DNA of 64,000 nt from Polaribacter sp. MED152 (GTDB lineage: Bacteria; Bacteroidota; Bacteroidia; Flavobacteriales; Flavobacteriaceae): positions 1,746,501 through 1,810,500 of the forward strand of contig NC_020830.1 of the NCBI RefSeq assembly GCF_000152945.2. The letters are read 5' to 3'. Of this stretch, positions 60,401-64,000 are shown in pieces; within the stretch, counting starts at the first letter, position 1; each line of letters opens with the position of its first letter. The position numbers and the translations under genes are program-made. The notes under the pieces are model-generated. The model was not told where the DNA came from. It saw only the letters and a list, made by a program, of their open reading frames with translations, and did no database searches.

Positions 60401-63400
60401 TTAACATTAATGCAGAAATAAATGCAGGAACTGCAGGTCAAAGTATTACAAATACAACTTCTACTGCTATTGCAGATCAATCAGACCCAAGCACTGCAAA
60501 TGATGTTTTATCTGCAACTGTTATTGTTAGAAGCGAATCAGACATTGTACTTACTAAGGTTGTAGATAATGATAATCCTGATGAAGGTGATATTGTAACC
60601 TATACCATTACTGTTACCAATAATGGTGGTGCAACTGCAACGAATTTAGTTGTTTCAGATAATTTACCAAGTGGTTTAGCTTACAATCAAGCCATTGTAA
60701 CTGCAGGTTCTTGGAATGCTCCAAATTGGACAGTTGGTAATTTAGCTCCAGGTACTACAGAAACCTTAACGCTATCAGTCTTAGTAGAACCAGGTACGCT
60801 TGGTTTAACCTTAATTAATACCATATCTAACACACAAGATCAAACAGATACAAATGCTACAACAGATGATTTAGATGCATCTCTTACAGTAACAAGTTCA
60901 GATCTTGAAGTGGTTAAAACGGTTTCTAATAATTCTCCAAATGAAGGTGATACCATTGTTTATAGAATTACTGTAGAAAATAACGGACCAAGTGATGCAA
61001 CAGGAGTTAGTTTAGAAGATGTATTACCAACAGGTGTAACTTACGTTGGTCATTTTGCAAATACAGGAAACTACAACCAAGCTACAGGATTATGGACTAT
61101 TGGTTCTTTAAATAATGGAGACATTGTAACCTTAACTATAAATGCAACAGTAGATGCAAATACTTCTTTCAATAGCATTACAAATACTACCGCTAATTTA
61201 ACAGCAGATCAAGCAGATCCTGATAGTTCAAATAATGTTGGTAGTGTAACTATAGTTCCTGGTTCATCAATAGATTTAAGTTTAACTAAAAGAGTATTAG
61301 GTAACAATACATCACCAGTAACAGGAGATATTGTTAGCTACGAAATTGTAGTTAAAAACGATGGACCTAATACAGCAACAGGTATTGTTGTACAAGACCT
61401 TTTACCTTCTGGTTTACAATTTGTAAGATATAATAGTTCTGGAACGTATGATGCTACAACAGGAGAGTGGAATGTAGGTACTTTAGCCAATAATGATACC
61501 AAAATTCTATTTATAGAAGCAGAAGTTTTAAGTTCTGGAGATTATGAAAATTGTGCAGAAGTAATTGCTGCAGATCAAACAGATTCAGATTCTGTACCAA
61601 ACAATGGTAGCACAACAGAAGATGATTATGCTTGTGCAGGTATAGTACCTCAAGTAAATGTAGACGTTATTATTACCAAAACTGTAGATAATAATTCTCC
61701 TAATATTGGTGATATAATTACCTATACAATTCAAGCAGAGAATAAAGGTCCTGCAAGAGCAACAGGATTAACCATTACTGATGCCTTACCAACAGGATTA
61801 ACTTTAGTAAGTGCAACACCTAGCGAAGGTACTTGGACAAACCCTAATTGGAATGTTGGTAATTTAGAGGTAGGTAACATAGAAACATTAACGCTTCAAG
61901 TTCGTGTAGATATGAATTCTGGAGGTCAAACAATTGTAAATACTATTAGCAAAACACAAGATCAAACAGACTCAGATGATACTACAGATGATTTAGAAGA
62001 ATCAATTACTGTTACTAGTGCAGATATTAGTGTTGTAAAAACAGTAAGTAATAGTTCACCAAATGAAAATGATGTAATTGTGTATCAAATTACAGTTGCC
62101 AATAATGGCCCAGACACAGCTACAAATGTTTCTTTATTCGATGTTTTACCTGTTGGAGTAACCTATGCAAGTCATTCAACAACCAATGGTGCTTACAACC
62201 AATCATCAGGATTATGGACAATTGGTAGCATCAACAATGGAGATGCTGTTACTTTAGACATTAGTGCCTCAGTAAATACTGGTACAACAGGTCAAACTAT
62301 TACAAATACAACTTCTAATTTAACTTCAGATCAAGCAGATTTAGATAGTTCTAATAATGTAGGTTCTGTTTCAATAACACCAGGTTCTGTTGTAGATGTA
62401 GTTATTGCAAAAAGAGTTTTAGGCAGTTCAACACCAAATGTAGGCGATGTTATAAATTATGAAATATCAGTTTCTAATTTAGGCCCTAATACAGCAACTG
62501 GTGTAGAAGTAACAGATATTTTACCTTCTGGTCTTCAATTTATCAGTTACAACAGTTCTTCTACATATAACAGTACAACAGGTATTTGGAATGTGGGTAC
62601 TGTTTCAACTTCAGACAATAACGTATTAATTATACAAGCAGAAGTGTTAAGCTCTGGAGATTATGAAAATTGTGCAGAAGTAACTAGCATAAATCAAGGA
62701 GATGCAGATTTAACCAATAATGAAGCTTGTGTAAGCATTACTCCAAATTCATCTGCAGATTTAGAGTTAAATATGAGTGTAAACAATAACAACCCATTGG
62801 TAGACACAAATATCATATTTACGTTAAGCCTTACCAATAAAGGGCCAAGTAGTGCAACTAATGTGGAAGTTACAGATCTAATTCCTACAGGTTATACCTT
62901 TGTAAGTGCTTCACCTTCTTTAGGTAATTATGATAGTCTTACAGGAATATGGTCTTTAGCATCAATGACAAGTAATACTGCTGAAACGTTAGCTATTACT
63001 GTAAAAGTGTTGAATTTTGGAGATTGGGTTAACATTGCAGAAGTTACAAGTGTAACAGAGTCAGATCCTGATTCGACTCCAAATAACGCAGACATAGATG
63101 AAGATGATTATTCAGAAATAAGTACAATATCACCTAACATAACAGTTATAATCCCAGAAAGTTTCTCACCAAATGGAGATAACATTAACGAGACTTTCGA
63201 GATTCCGAATTTACATGTAGAATATCCTAAATTTAGAATTGTGATTATCAACAGATATGGAGATAAAGTGTTTACATATTCACATAATGGAAACCCAAAT
63301 ACAACACCAACTTATTGGGATGGTACCTCAATGAATAATGGCATTTTACCTTCTGCCACTTATTTCTATACCATTTACTTTAATGATGGTAACAGAACAC

Positions 63401-63432
63401 CAAAAACAGGATGGGTTTATTTAAGAAGATAA
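39472..63432 (+). CDS. Giant T9SS type B surface adhesin with 44 DUF11 repeats
   Basis: One uninterrupted frame of 7986 codons (about 0.8 MDa). Order: signal peptide (1-29, ends LLGQ); concanavalin/LamG-like domain (31-240); FN3-like domain (244-337); second LamG-like/DUF8202-type region (341-560); two putative-Ig-type domains (about 750-925); six thrombospondin-3-type Asp-rich calcium motifs (starting near 928, 1176, 1479, 1748, 2032 and 2348) mixed with three Ig-like plus cadherin-like modules; 44 DUF11-type repeats of about 123 residues (2471 to about 7890); type B sorting domain from [19 protein letters not shown] (7895-7986). The mature protein is very rich in Asp, Thr, Asn and Ser. The T9SS should export it and attach it to the cell surface. 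A PorP/SprF gene starts 14 bases downstream, as for the gliding adhesin SprB. SprB-like motility or attachment is inferred. Confidence 0.95.
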   Translation: MIYSYLHSILLNIKKLTLILVLSSPVLLGQNLVHNFEFNGNLNDTKLTGVSLTATNVASSSFSSNPNRWTWSQPSTPGGGLILQTDKLVDEESYSIGFRISYQNTGNPDGTSKSYKKILSFKGPTDDNGLYFNHQNLQFFPFGANNAVTYTPNVFYDFILTRTADSKELYVYIVENDGSVTLVYSKIDTNDSAVPRLVGGKHEFIFFKNDGTGSENTPGGTVEGIRLWDGPLNQSQIGAALSSVTTNPATNVFGSTATLNGEVNPQGSTSNFEFEYGLTTSYGQTITPTPSSGNASSAITVSANLTGLTPGIEYHYRLKSTNTAGDSFGSDQTFTTISPGGVNGAGLWLNSSDGVSNSGDNLTNWDDQSGANTFTIVGNPKVVNNAINFNKAIAFDGVDDYLQGSQPIIFQNIYAVYKRNSATEKDPLIGVNKGVEGYDGSMLVGPNMWVSNSSSGQGIIFQSAGDLGTSKARIAVSEIIPANNLNNQFSSIDGKVFSTSEVTSTGSSISTFAGTPLIGTDFASTNRDYFDGEIAELIMFSNTHTELQRKKIITYLAIKYGITLDPSVGSYITSNGTVLWDNTSYWNDVFGIGRSNVDGLNLKVSNPINTGFGDGKGIPGKGNVTISNPTNLADGEFLMIGHDNGALTEQSTDLPSASIGKTRITREWKVKNTNNVNGINVTFSLDSICLSGVLNTDYTLIIDEDGNGDFTDGTITQFTASAISLETLIFQGVTLVDGAVFTIQGTPASIALSSASTTDNQEICITDPITDITYDAKNIDSATITGLPTGLTGSFNNVAKVFTISGTPTQTGNFTYTINTVSSQCSTAPTITGKITIYEAETVSAASSSPTVGTNQTLPPITHTTTGATGIGTATGLPTGVTANYAADVITLSGTPTLAGTYNYSIPLTGKCGNVSATGTIIVTDNLDTDGDGVLDSDDLDADNDGILNTDEGFGAIIPARPISTYTSSTSIKAAAGPSISNPTNGYVVTDKSTTGKFAFEAVSRSEDGSGGGIGTISFVEIDVDFAPKETVSNVVVDFKIGSQSSATGNGYFDDGIYIEINGVIVVNFNYAQYNVSAFNNIFDLNGGGWAPWNGEGNPTLELDLLGRQVRLMADTKNGGRQDALPFITNAKPNPMPLVDFEKGVRVGTAFNNENGPGGIGIQTLSFSADVTTHIDSNNDGVFDYLSDDGDSDGCNDVDEAYGTGFDTNGNGQYGATPTLANGGVNANGLVVAAGIAASTRAYTKSPLDADSNGTKDFQQLSQKLGAISTQSTAVTSTIDTDAVFTVDYTLTGSGTDTSVIQWYLKENGTGAEQKLTNSTITAGSFNEAYSGVDTKTLTVSNFNSTDNGHVYFAKITNPALACDPELTTSEVALTVTPHAIVATLDTYTIVQNSTGDLATSLIANDLFKGVAATSSDLNVTVTDFGTTNGNVTFNAATNSLVTQAALAPGSYTIQYQICEKADPTNCDSTTVNLVVQLDTDADGVPDVTDLDDDNDGILDTVEGECILPTQMRLGYIPNARDLDGDDGYTLDGNNMSNALTQKIQNPANFGPSGIVKTEIVLVPINASPITKTDLDNLNLDAIFIGGIDKIPTIESWLSDAEFTAIKTWSSSPNKTVIVTQASSTKWGRVLKSGNTNPDTPTTIGASTSIFDGPFGKSTSFIQGGTFQAVYEPNSTKNDVILAADANNNIVIIKDEVYNDILLSDVDILTTVGGVSSGPNLATLNNNDILAMNLIYTAIPLSSCPGSDIDLDGVSNSLDADSDGDGCNDVNEVYGSKIDPDSDGVYGVGKPAVDATGKVIAADYRNPQDIDSNGTEDFIQSSLIVTHVKTQPNPITVDSKDDATFTVEFNTKGSGTSPIYQWQVKEAGATSWTDLTNNAEYSGVNTPTLTVIRALYAKNNNLYRIEVFNNSSVCAGTFLTDAAKLTVTPEPFVIVDETETISQAFNGTIIPTVLSNDMSAGITASVSNLTITLIGTVPNGITFDTATGEVSSDGTATPGTYSFQYKLCEIADPTNCTLPAEYGTVNLTILLDTDFDGVADINDLDDDNDGILDSIEDAGNTDIDSDGIINSLDADSDNDGCNDSNEVYGANADSDNNGKFGSGSPTVDANGLVIAAGVTGNAYNTLPTDNDSNGTDDFLQTSKALSGITTQPVDHLTNINRSVTFSVTTAISGSGTDVSYQWQVNDGGVGTWTDLADNSFYTGSTSASLVVTPNNSTFNSNQYRVVITTPSYVCDSDVTSNAAVLSIISNNISADNDAAQVVEKVANSSIVNVLTNDILNNSPALITEVTLSQISSTSAGISLDIATGDISINASVLAGIYFLEYRICENVDPSNCSNGIATIVVQKDTDGDQIPDQTDPDIDNDGNPNATDPNTNIATANNDTATAKVAQAKDVDILANDDFLPGANTTITQTGGSAAGVVSFDNTTGILTYTPTLAEAGTDVTIEYQVTNTPTSVSKTATVTITIDNEADLSIALTVDNNAPNVGDNVVFTITLTNAGPSNATNVDATALLPSGYTYASAIVSKGTYNPVTGNWFVGPVTNANPEIIAITASVNASGTYSFPAEIAFADQTDPDSTPGNGNTTEDDYATITVTPVAQANLVTVLAVNNATPNENDEITYQIKVTNNGPSAATNVQVNSATIPSGITYISDDGSGDYNSTSGIWSIGNLASGNSATLHIVGSIDSGEAGNTINQTVATTATENDTTTTGDILSADLTVNQAALTTTIVVDNATPNEGDTIKYTITISNSGANTATGIELTSILPSSLTYVSDNGAGAYNSATGIWQPAAIANGANASLEITATVNSGTAGNTISTAVSKIVSNQSTSNTLPASTADITVKSINLVTVISVDDASPNEGQTIQYTININNAGTDNATNVSLTDVLPNGVTYVSDNSGGTYNSTTGLWTVGTINAGNSDSLIITATVDSGTAGNHIDNTITNISATETDTTNTGDNLTASITVTSANLVTVLSITNASPNVNDNFAYTITVTNNGPGNATGISLTNVVPSGLTYVSNVASVGSYNQTTGLWTLGGLTNGNSATLTINATVDANQGNVTNTISTTAANGDQTDATNAGDVLSQSYTPTSANLITVYSVNNPTPNVGSQVVFSITVNNAGPSNETNVSLTSLLPSGVTYISDDASGAYNTTTGLWTIGAINDGATSQLNITASVDSNQGGQTITGSTTAATGNQVDLITAGDVLSASLNVTSADLVTILSVDNATPNVGQNVTFTINVTNNGPNDETNTSLTSLLPNGFAFVSATPSQGTYNDGSGLWTIGNITQNTTETLTIVATVNNDQGGNTLTVNTTAANGDQTDPTSTADVLSVNVNPTSTNLVTVLSLNNSVPNEGSTIKYTINVTNVSATEATNTSLTAGLPAGLTYVSNSASQGTYNDSTGLWTIGAIGSNAKVSLEITATVNANTSGTSITNTITAAVADQSDTSSVGDVLSKSLTVTNSNLITVKTVDNPTPNINTNVVYTITVSNVGASDHTDVSLTDLLPAGVSYVSHTESQGTYNQTSGLWTIGNVTTNSDATLSIVASIDTNQGGQSITNTTTAAKGNEADPSNVGDTLSATVNVTSANLVTVLNVDNKNPNIGDQVKYTITVTNNGASNEDAISLTSMVPSGLTFVSANPSSGSYASGVWTIGSLTALSSATIELIATVDSNQAGNTITYTTTAASGNQTDPTTVGDVLSTDILVATSNLVTTIRVDNPSPNELETIVYTILVRNAGPNDETNTKLTDVLPSGVTYQSETVTQGSYNNSTGLWTIGTLTNGATATLEITATVDANEGGNTITNTISAASGDVVDLDTTGDILSASITVEDAKLVTTLFVNNTTPNEGDEVTYTYTVVNNGPSTDRNIELTSQLPAGLTLVSATESQGSYDQNTGLWQIGNLANGANATLIVKATVNASTGGSTITTTTTKAEGDHTNASTTGNVLSASINVTTVNLVTTKSVDNPVPNEGDTVIYTINVSNISKTNATNVSLTDELPTGVSFVSSSATAGSYDITSKIWTIGNINQGDTETLNITATVDPGTLGNVITNTISARAAGDQTDGTTAGDDLTADITVSASDLVTVVAVDNPTPNVDDIIEYTITVINNRGLSDTNISLTDQLPAGVTLSGIPTASQGTYDSGTGVWTIGTLNSGDKVTLKIKATINSDQGGQTITNTIDSVASGDQADPTTNGDITSVDVNVTSANLVTTIRVDNPNPNVGDTIKYLISVTNNGPSDETNTSLTAQLPTGVTYSADNASSGTYNSVSGLWTIGSIAKFTTVTLELTATVDANTGGTTISNVITAANGDQTDPTTTGDNLQSDIIVQTADLITQLSVDNTTPNEGDTVVYTLSVRNSGPNSESGINLTNVLPSGVTYVSNSPSQGTYTSGSGLWNVGTLSNGSIATLTINATVDANTAGSAIVATTTAASGTVTDPNTNGDNLTATINVLGAKLLTNVVVSNASPNEGDIVTYTITVTNNGPTADENISLTSFVPSGLTYNSDSASQGSFIPGTGVWSIGNLANGAQATLVVTSQVNNNTGGTSITVNTTAADGDHTSSTLSSNVLSAVMNVTSVDLVTTISVDNPVPNEGNTIEYTVNVSNISSTNATNVSLTSLLPSGLSIVGSASVSSGTYNSSSGLWSIGTLSKGNKATLTLTATVDAGTIGSVITNTTTAAVADQSDVSNSGDVLSVPITVTGGNLITVKTVDNTSPNTGDTVNYTITLTNNGPSAYTNVVFTDNLPSGVTYVGSSASQGTYSNGNQLWTVGTIPANSTATLQITATINADKGGDTIVSTITPATADEADVSTIGDVLEASLTVTSSNLITSISLDNTNPNVGDTVNYTIVVTNNGPNDENNITLEDYVPTGLTFASATASQGSYASSTGIWNIGTINEFGSATLTISATVDSGTNAQTITNTITQRAIGDQTDPTTAGDDLEANLTVSSANLITVISVNNPTPNEGEAVNYTITVTNNGPNDESSVSLTSLLPSDINFNSAIVAQGSYSSTSGIWTIGNLSKNTSTTLTLLGTVASGAAQNNPITTSTTAAQGNIADSNTAGDVLSVAINVTQSDLITTIAVDNPTPNEGDTVTYTITVNNNGPNDETNASLTSVLPTGLTFVSSSLPGAYNQATGLWTIGNISKNSSKTLTISATVNANTFGNTITASTTAANGDQADPSTANDVLSTTITVGNFTDIVLSKTVDNSTPNIGDTIDYTISVTNNGPANATNVVITDVLPAGLTFVNEIAGSGVWNATNSTWTLATLPNGETRNLTITATVNADQGGNTITNTISNTQDQVDSNATQDDNSEAITVTSVDLFATKTVDNNNPNEGDVISYSIRVTNNTGSDTATNVAITDVLPTGVTYLSNTATNGSYNSGSGLWSIGTLASGANALLIIDAQVNAGTLGTTIVNTASTLISDQADNNTTADDLSESITVTSTDLVTTKTVNTATPTEGEDIIYTLTVTNNAGNNATNVSLVDRLPNGVTYKSDDAGTYNATSGIWTIGDLSAGNNATINITATVNGGTANTSITNTTSAATADQADSTTVGDSLAATINVVSADLVTTNTVNVTEANVGDTVIYTITVINNGPSSASGITLIDQLPSGVTYVSDDSSGAYDNTTGVWTIGSLLNGESNVLEITATVNASAAGKTVTNAISQEAQGAEVDPTITNDNLVSSFNVISNDLVTSLTVDKTNPNEGDAILYTLTITNNGPSNATGVTITDNLPVGVTYTNHATSEGSYNNGSGVWNVGAIAKGSVATLTINATVNTTTGGTTITNTTNNATANNSDPDTSNNSDSVAITIGNDADIVLTNTVDNASPNIGDTVTFIVTATNNGPTEVQNLVIENTIPSGLTITSASPSNGTFTSPNWTIGSLASGTTETLTIEATVDSGTAGKTFTSLVSNTQNQTDSNLTTDDLSASLTVQSANLITSKSVNVTTPNENDVITYTISVTNDGPSDATGVSLTDVLPTDVTYASDDSSGSYNNVTGVWTIGNLANGATISLNINATVNAGTSGTSIVNVTSRATADQTDLVTSGDDLDASFTVASSELVTQISVDNTTPNEGDIVTYSILVNNQGVNDATGISLTAFLPTDISFTNFTAPAGTSYNQGSGLWTIGNLATNASKTLTIEGQVNIGTGGTTITSTTTEAVGDQTDPNNVPDILSVALTVENSSDIEITKTVNNNNPNEGDTITYTITATNKSGAEVTNFVLTDALPNGLTFGNVTASSGVWSAPNWSISKLSVNDPQTLIVEALVDAGTGGLSLTNNVTHTQDQTDTNASADDLSETVIVTSSDLVTVKTVDNATPNEGDTINYTIVVTNNGGSDATNVNLTDNLPTGVTYVSHTTTSGSYNTGSGLWDGFNLTNGDSETLTITATVNAGTGASTITNTAITAQSDQSDPTTTGDVLSASITVTSTNLVTVKSVSNSTPNEGDVVVYSIEVSNNGPSDASNVSLTDILPNGVTYVSDDSAGNYNTTSGVWTIGNIANGTTKTLNISASVDAGTGANQTTITNTTTAAIGDQSDPTTSGDVLSASINVNSVDLITVKTVDNASPNINDTVKYSIAVSNSGPNSANNVSLTDVLPAGVTYVSDNSAGAYNLTTGVWTIGTVSNGQTKVLEITATVDSDQGGNTITNTTTLATGDEADSDNSTDVLSATINVTSSNLITKKSITTSSGNGTSFEGEVITYTISVLNDGSSNATNVSLTDVLPVGVTYVTHTTTSGLYNSASGDWLIGDITNNDTVFLNITASVDVGQAGNTITNTVTKAIGDQSDPTDAGNELSASIIIDNLADVVVSKTVDNNNPNVGDVITYTLVATNKGPARVTNLVITDNLPTGLTFGNAIPTQGVWTAPNWTISSLDSGDSATLQLEVTVDANTGGQTLVNNLTVTQDQTDSDATADDLTETITVTSSDLVTTKTVDLSTVNEGDTILYSILVENNGTSDATNVNLTDVLPTGVTYLSDDSVGTYNPNTGLWILGDVVAGSSKTLNINAEINAGTAGQSITNTTSTAIADQSDPSTANDVLSATVIVRSESDIVLTKVVDNDNPDEGDIVTYTITVTNNGGATATNLVVSDNLPSGLAYNQAIVTAGSWNAPNWTVGNLAPGTTETLTLSVLVEPGTLGLTLINTISNTQDQTDTNATTDDLDASLTVTSSDLEVVKTVSNNSPNEGDTIVYRITVENNGPSDATGVSLEDVLPTGVTYVGHFANTGNYNQATGLWTIGSLNNGDIVTLTINATVDANTSFNSITNTTANLTADQADPDSSNNVGSVTIVPGSSIDLSLTKRVLGNNTSPVTGDIVSYEIVVKNDGPNTATGIVVQDLLPSGLQFVRYNSSGTYDATTGEWNVGTLANNDTKILFIEAEVLSSGDYENCAEVIAADQTDSDSVPNNGSTTEDDYACAGIVPQVNVDVIITKTVDNNSPNIGDIITYTIQAENKGPARATGLTITDALPTGLTLVSATPSEGTWTNPNWNVGNLEVGNIETLTLQVRVDMNSGGQTIVNTISKTQDQTDSDDTTDDLEESITVTSADISVVKTVSNSSPNENDVIVYQITVANNGPDTATNVSLFDVLPVGVTYASHSTTNGAYNQSSGLWTIGSINNGDAVTLDISASVNTGTTGQTITNTTSNLTSDQADLDSSNNVGSVSITPGSVVDVVIAKRVLGSSTPNVGDVINYEISVSNLGPNTATGVEVTDILPSGLQFISYNSSSTYNSTTGIWNVGTVSTSDNNVLIIQAEVLSSGDYENCAEVTSINQGDADLTNNEACVSITPNSSADLELNMSVNNNNPLVDTNIIFTLSLTNKGPSSATNVEVTDLIPTGYTFVSASPSLGNYDSLTGIWSLASMTSNTAETLAITVKVLNFGDWVNIAEVTSVTESDPDSTPNNADIDEDDYSEISTISPNITVIIPESFSPNGDNINETFEIPNLHVEYPKFRIVIINRYGDKVFTYSHNGNPNTTPTYWDGTSMNNGILPSATYFYTIYFNDGNRTPKTGWVYLRR
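42253..46572 (+). repeat. Thrombospondin-3-like calcium modules with Ig/cadherin-like units, three copies
   Basis: Asp-rich DxDxDG motifs start at 42253, 42997, 43906, 44713, 45565 and 46513. Three long units share the order GCND(V/S)(D/N)E.YG - DSNGT.DF - Ig-like - cadherin-like - DTD..: 42997-43905 (303 residues), 44713-45564 (284) and 45655-46512 (286). Globular inserts occupy residues about 950-1175 and 1506-1747 between the two halves of the calcium module. Confidence 0.8.
48733..54273 (+). repeat. Three tandem five-repeat super-blocks inside the DUF11 array
   Basis: Blocks 48733-50568, 50569-52422 and 52423-54273 (612, 618 and 617 residues) hold repeats 6-10, 11-15 and 16-20. Position-specific features recur with period five: repeats 8, 13 and 18 share NV.N.S.T.ATN.SLT, repeats 7 and 17 share TVNTTAA.GD.T, repeats 12 and 17 start AKL and carry GDHT, and repeats 11 and 16 share YT..VRN.GPN. 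Repeats 21-22 continue the register (22 resembles 7). Confidence 0.7.
60535..62748 (+). repeat. Duplicated three-repeat block at the C-terminal end of the array
   Basis: 60535-61656 (repeats 38-40) and 61657-62748 (repeats 41-43) have the same order of three distinct repeat types. Shared signatures: NTQDQTD or KTQDQTD in the first, SSNNVGSV in the second, KRVLG, LPSGLQF and [13 protein letters not shown] in the third. Confidence 0.82.
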
Positions 63433-63446
63433 AAGAAATTAAGCAT

Positions 63447-64000
63447 ATGAAAAGCATAAAATATATAATTAGTTGTACTCTTTTACTGGTCACAATTTCA
63501 ATTAAAGGTCAGCAAGACCCACTGTATACTCAATACAATTATAACATGAATGTTATTAACCCTGCTTACGCAGGTTCTAAAGGCGTATTTAGTCTGGGTG
63601 TTTTAGGTAGATCTCAATGGGTAGGTATAGAAGGTAGCCCAAGAACGCTAACATTAGCAGCGCATTCACCTGTTGGTAAATCTGTAGGTTTAGGGCTTTC
63701 TGTAATTGCAGATAGAGTTGGGCCTGTAAGAGAAACAAATATTTTTGGAGATTTTTCGTACACGATTGTAACTTCAGAAAATAGCAGATTAGCCTTAGGT
63801 TTAAAGGCAGGTGTAACTTCTTTGCAAGTAAATACACTAACTGCAAACAACAATAACGATCCCTTAAACGTACCTATAGATAGAACTGCACCCAATTTTG
63901 GAACAGGTGCGTATTTCTATACAGACAAATTCTATGCTGGGTTTTCGATCCCAAATTTGTTAAAAACCAGGTATTTAGAAAAATCAGCGGGGGTTGTATC
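63447..64000 (+). CDS. PorP/SprF family T9SS outer-membrane protein, 3' end outside the window
   Basis: The 184 complete codons translated by hand begin MKSIKYIISCTLLLVTISIKGQ (signal peptide) and continue QDPLYTQYNYNMNVINPAYAG, the hallmark of the PorP/SprF family, followed by beta-strand segments such as GLGLSVIADRVGP. In Flavobacterium johnsoniae, SprF and related proteins are needed for secretion or surface attachment of specific type B cargo such as SprB. The ATG is 14 bases after the adhesin stop, so the two are almost certainly co-transcribed and this is probably the adhesin's dedicated partner. The C-terminus is beyond the window, so completeness cannot be judged. Confidence 0.92.
   Translation, partial: MKSIKYIISCTLLLVTISIKGQQDPLYTQYNYNMNVINPAYAGSKGVFSLGVLGRSQWVGIEGSPRTLTLAAHSPVGKSVGLGLSVIADRVGPVRETNIFGDFSYTIVTSENSRLALGLKAGVTSLQVNTLTANNNNDPLNVPIDRTAPNFGTGAYFYTDKFYAGFSIPNLLKTRYLEKSAGVV

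Larger units (their letters stand above)
46882..63150 (+). repeat. Array of 44 DUF11-type repeats (about 370 bp each)
   Basis: Counted by hand from the translation. The consensus begins (A/S)(D/N)LVT..SVDN.TPNEGDT, passes through YTITV.NNGP..., LP.GVTYVS and GLWTIG, and ends with [18 protein letters not shown]. Block lengths agree with the count: repeats 1-5, 617 residues; 6-10, 612; 11-15, 618; 16-20, 617; 23-27, 614; 31-35, 617. Confidence 0.9.

Noticed and set aside
46882..63150. Regular DNA repeats considered as a CRISPR array or satellite DNA
   Set aside because: Period is about 370 bp, the copies are diverged and in frame, and they encode DUF11 domains.

Overview
This 64 kb window is AT-rich chromosomal DNA from a member of the Bacteroidota, most likely a marine Flavobacteriaceae (Polaribacter- or Tenacibaculum-like; the genus is a guess). 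The evidence is TAnnTTTG-type -7 promoter boxes instead of E. coli -10 boxes, type IX secretion (T9SS) type B C-terminal domains on two proteins, a PorP/SprF gene, and families typical of flavobacteria (DUF2480, DUF3078, DUF6503, M43 protease). No phage, transposase, CRISPR array or rRNA was seen. There is one tRNA gene.

Layout. 1-2.5 kb (minus): the 5' part of a PurF-type amidophosphoribosyltransferase and a PfkB-family sugar/nucleoside kinase. 2.6-7.1 kb (plus): sufE, an MIP18/DUF59 Fe-S gene and a DUF2480 gene in a tight run, then two tandem DUF3078 outer-membrane proteins and a CNNM/CBS membrane protein. 7.1-8.9 kb (minus): hflX and a small secreted protein. 8.9-9.7 kb: a gene-free AT-rich gap with two terminator-like hairpins. 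9.7-12.5 kb: an EEP-family nuclease, a GDPD lipoprotein and small unknown genes. 12.5-16.8 kb (minus): a ClC protein whose gating glutamate is Gln, a DUF6503 protein and aspS. 16.9-20.3 kb (plus): cupin, rsmI, HopJ-family, disulfide-oxidoreductase-like and family-4-like uracil-DNA glycosylase genes. 20.3-33.6 kb: an AhpD-like protein, a C-type-lectin T9SS cargo, OsmC, recJ, a VOC protein, a PIF1-like helicase with HRDC and C-terminal helix-turn-helix, DUF2200, a lipoprotein and the 2-oxoglutarate dehydrogenase pair sucA-sucB. 33.7-39.3 kb: tRNA-Asn, manA, a small exported protein, an M43 metalloprotease lipoprotein, sufS and a serine hydrolase.

The last 24.5 kb is dominated by one uninterrupted gene (39472-63432, 7986 codons). 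It encodes a giant T9SS-secreted surface protein: signal peptide, lectin-like and fibronectin-like head, thrombospondin-3-type calcium-binding modules with inserted globular domains, 44 DUF11-type beta-sandwich repeats and a type B sorting domain. A PorP/SprF-family gene starts 14 bases downstream, the arrangement known for sprB-sprF. The repeat array has a readable history: three consecutive five-repeat super-blocks of 612-618 residues, a second repeat subclass that recurs mainly at a five-repeat spacing, and a duplicated three-repeat block that carries the only cysteines of the array. This giant adhesin with its dedicated partner is the strongest candidate for a distinctive system in the window.

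The rest is mostly housekeeping: Fe-S assembly (sufE and DUF59 separated from sufS by about 34 kb), TCA cycle (sucAB), translation (aspS, rsmI, hflX, tRNA-Asn) and DNA repair (recJ, UDG, helicase).
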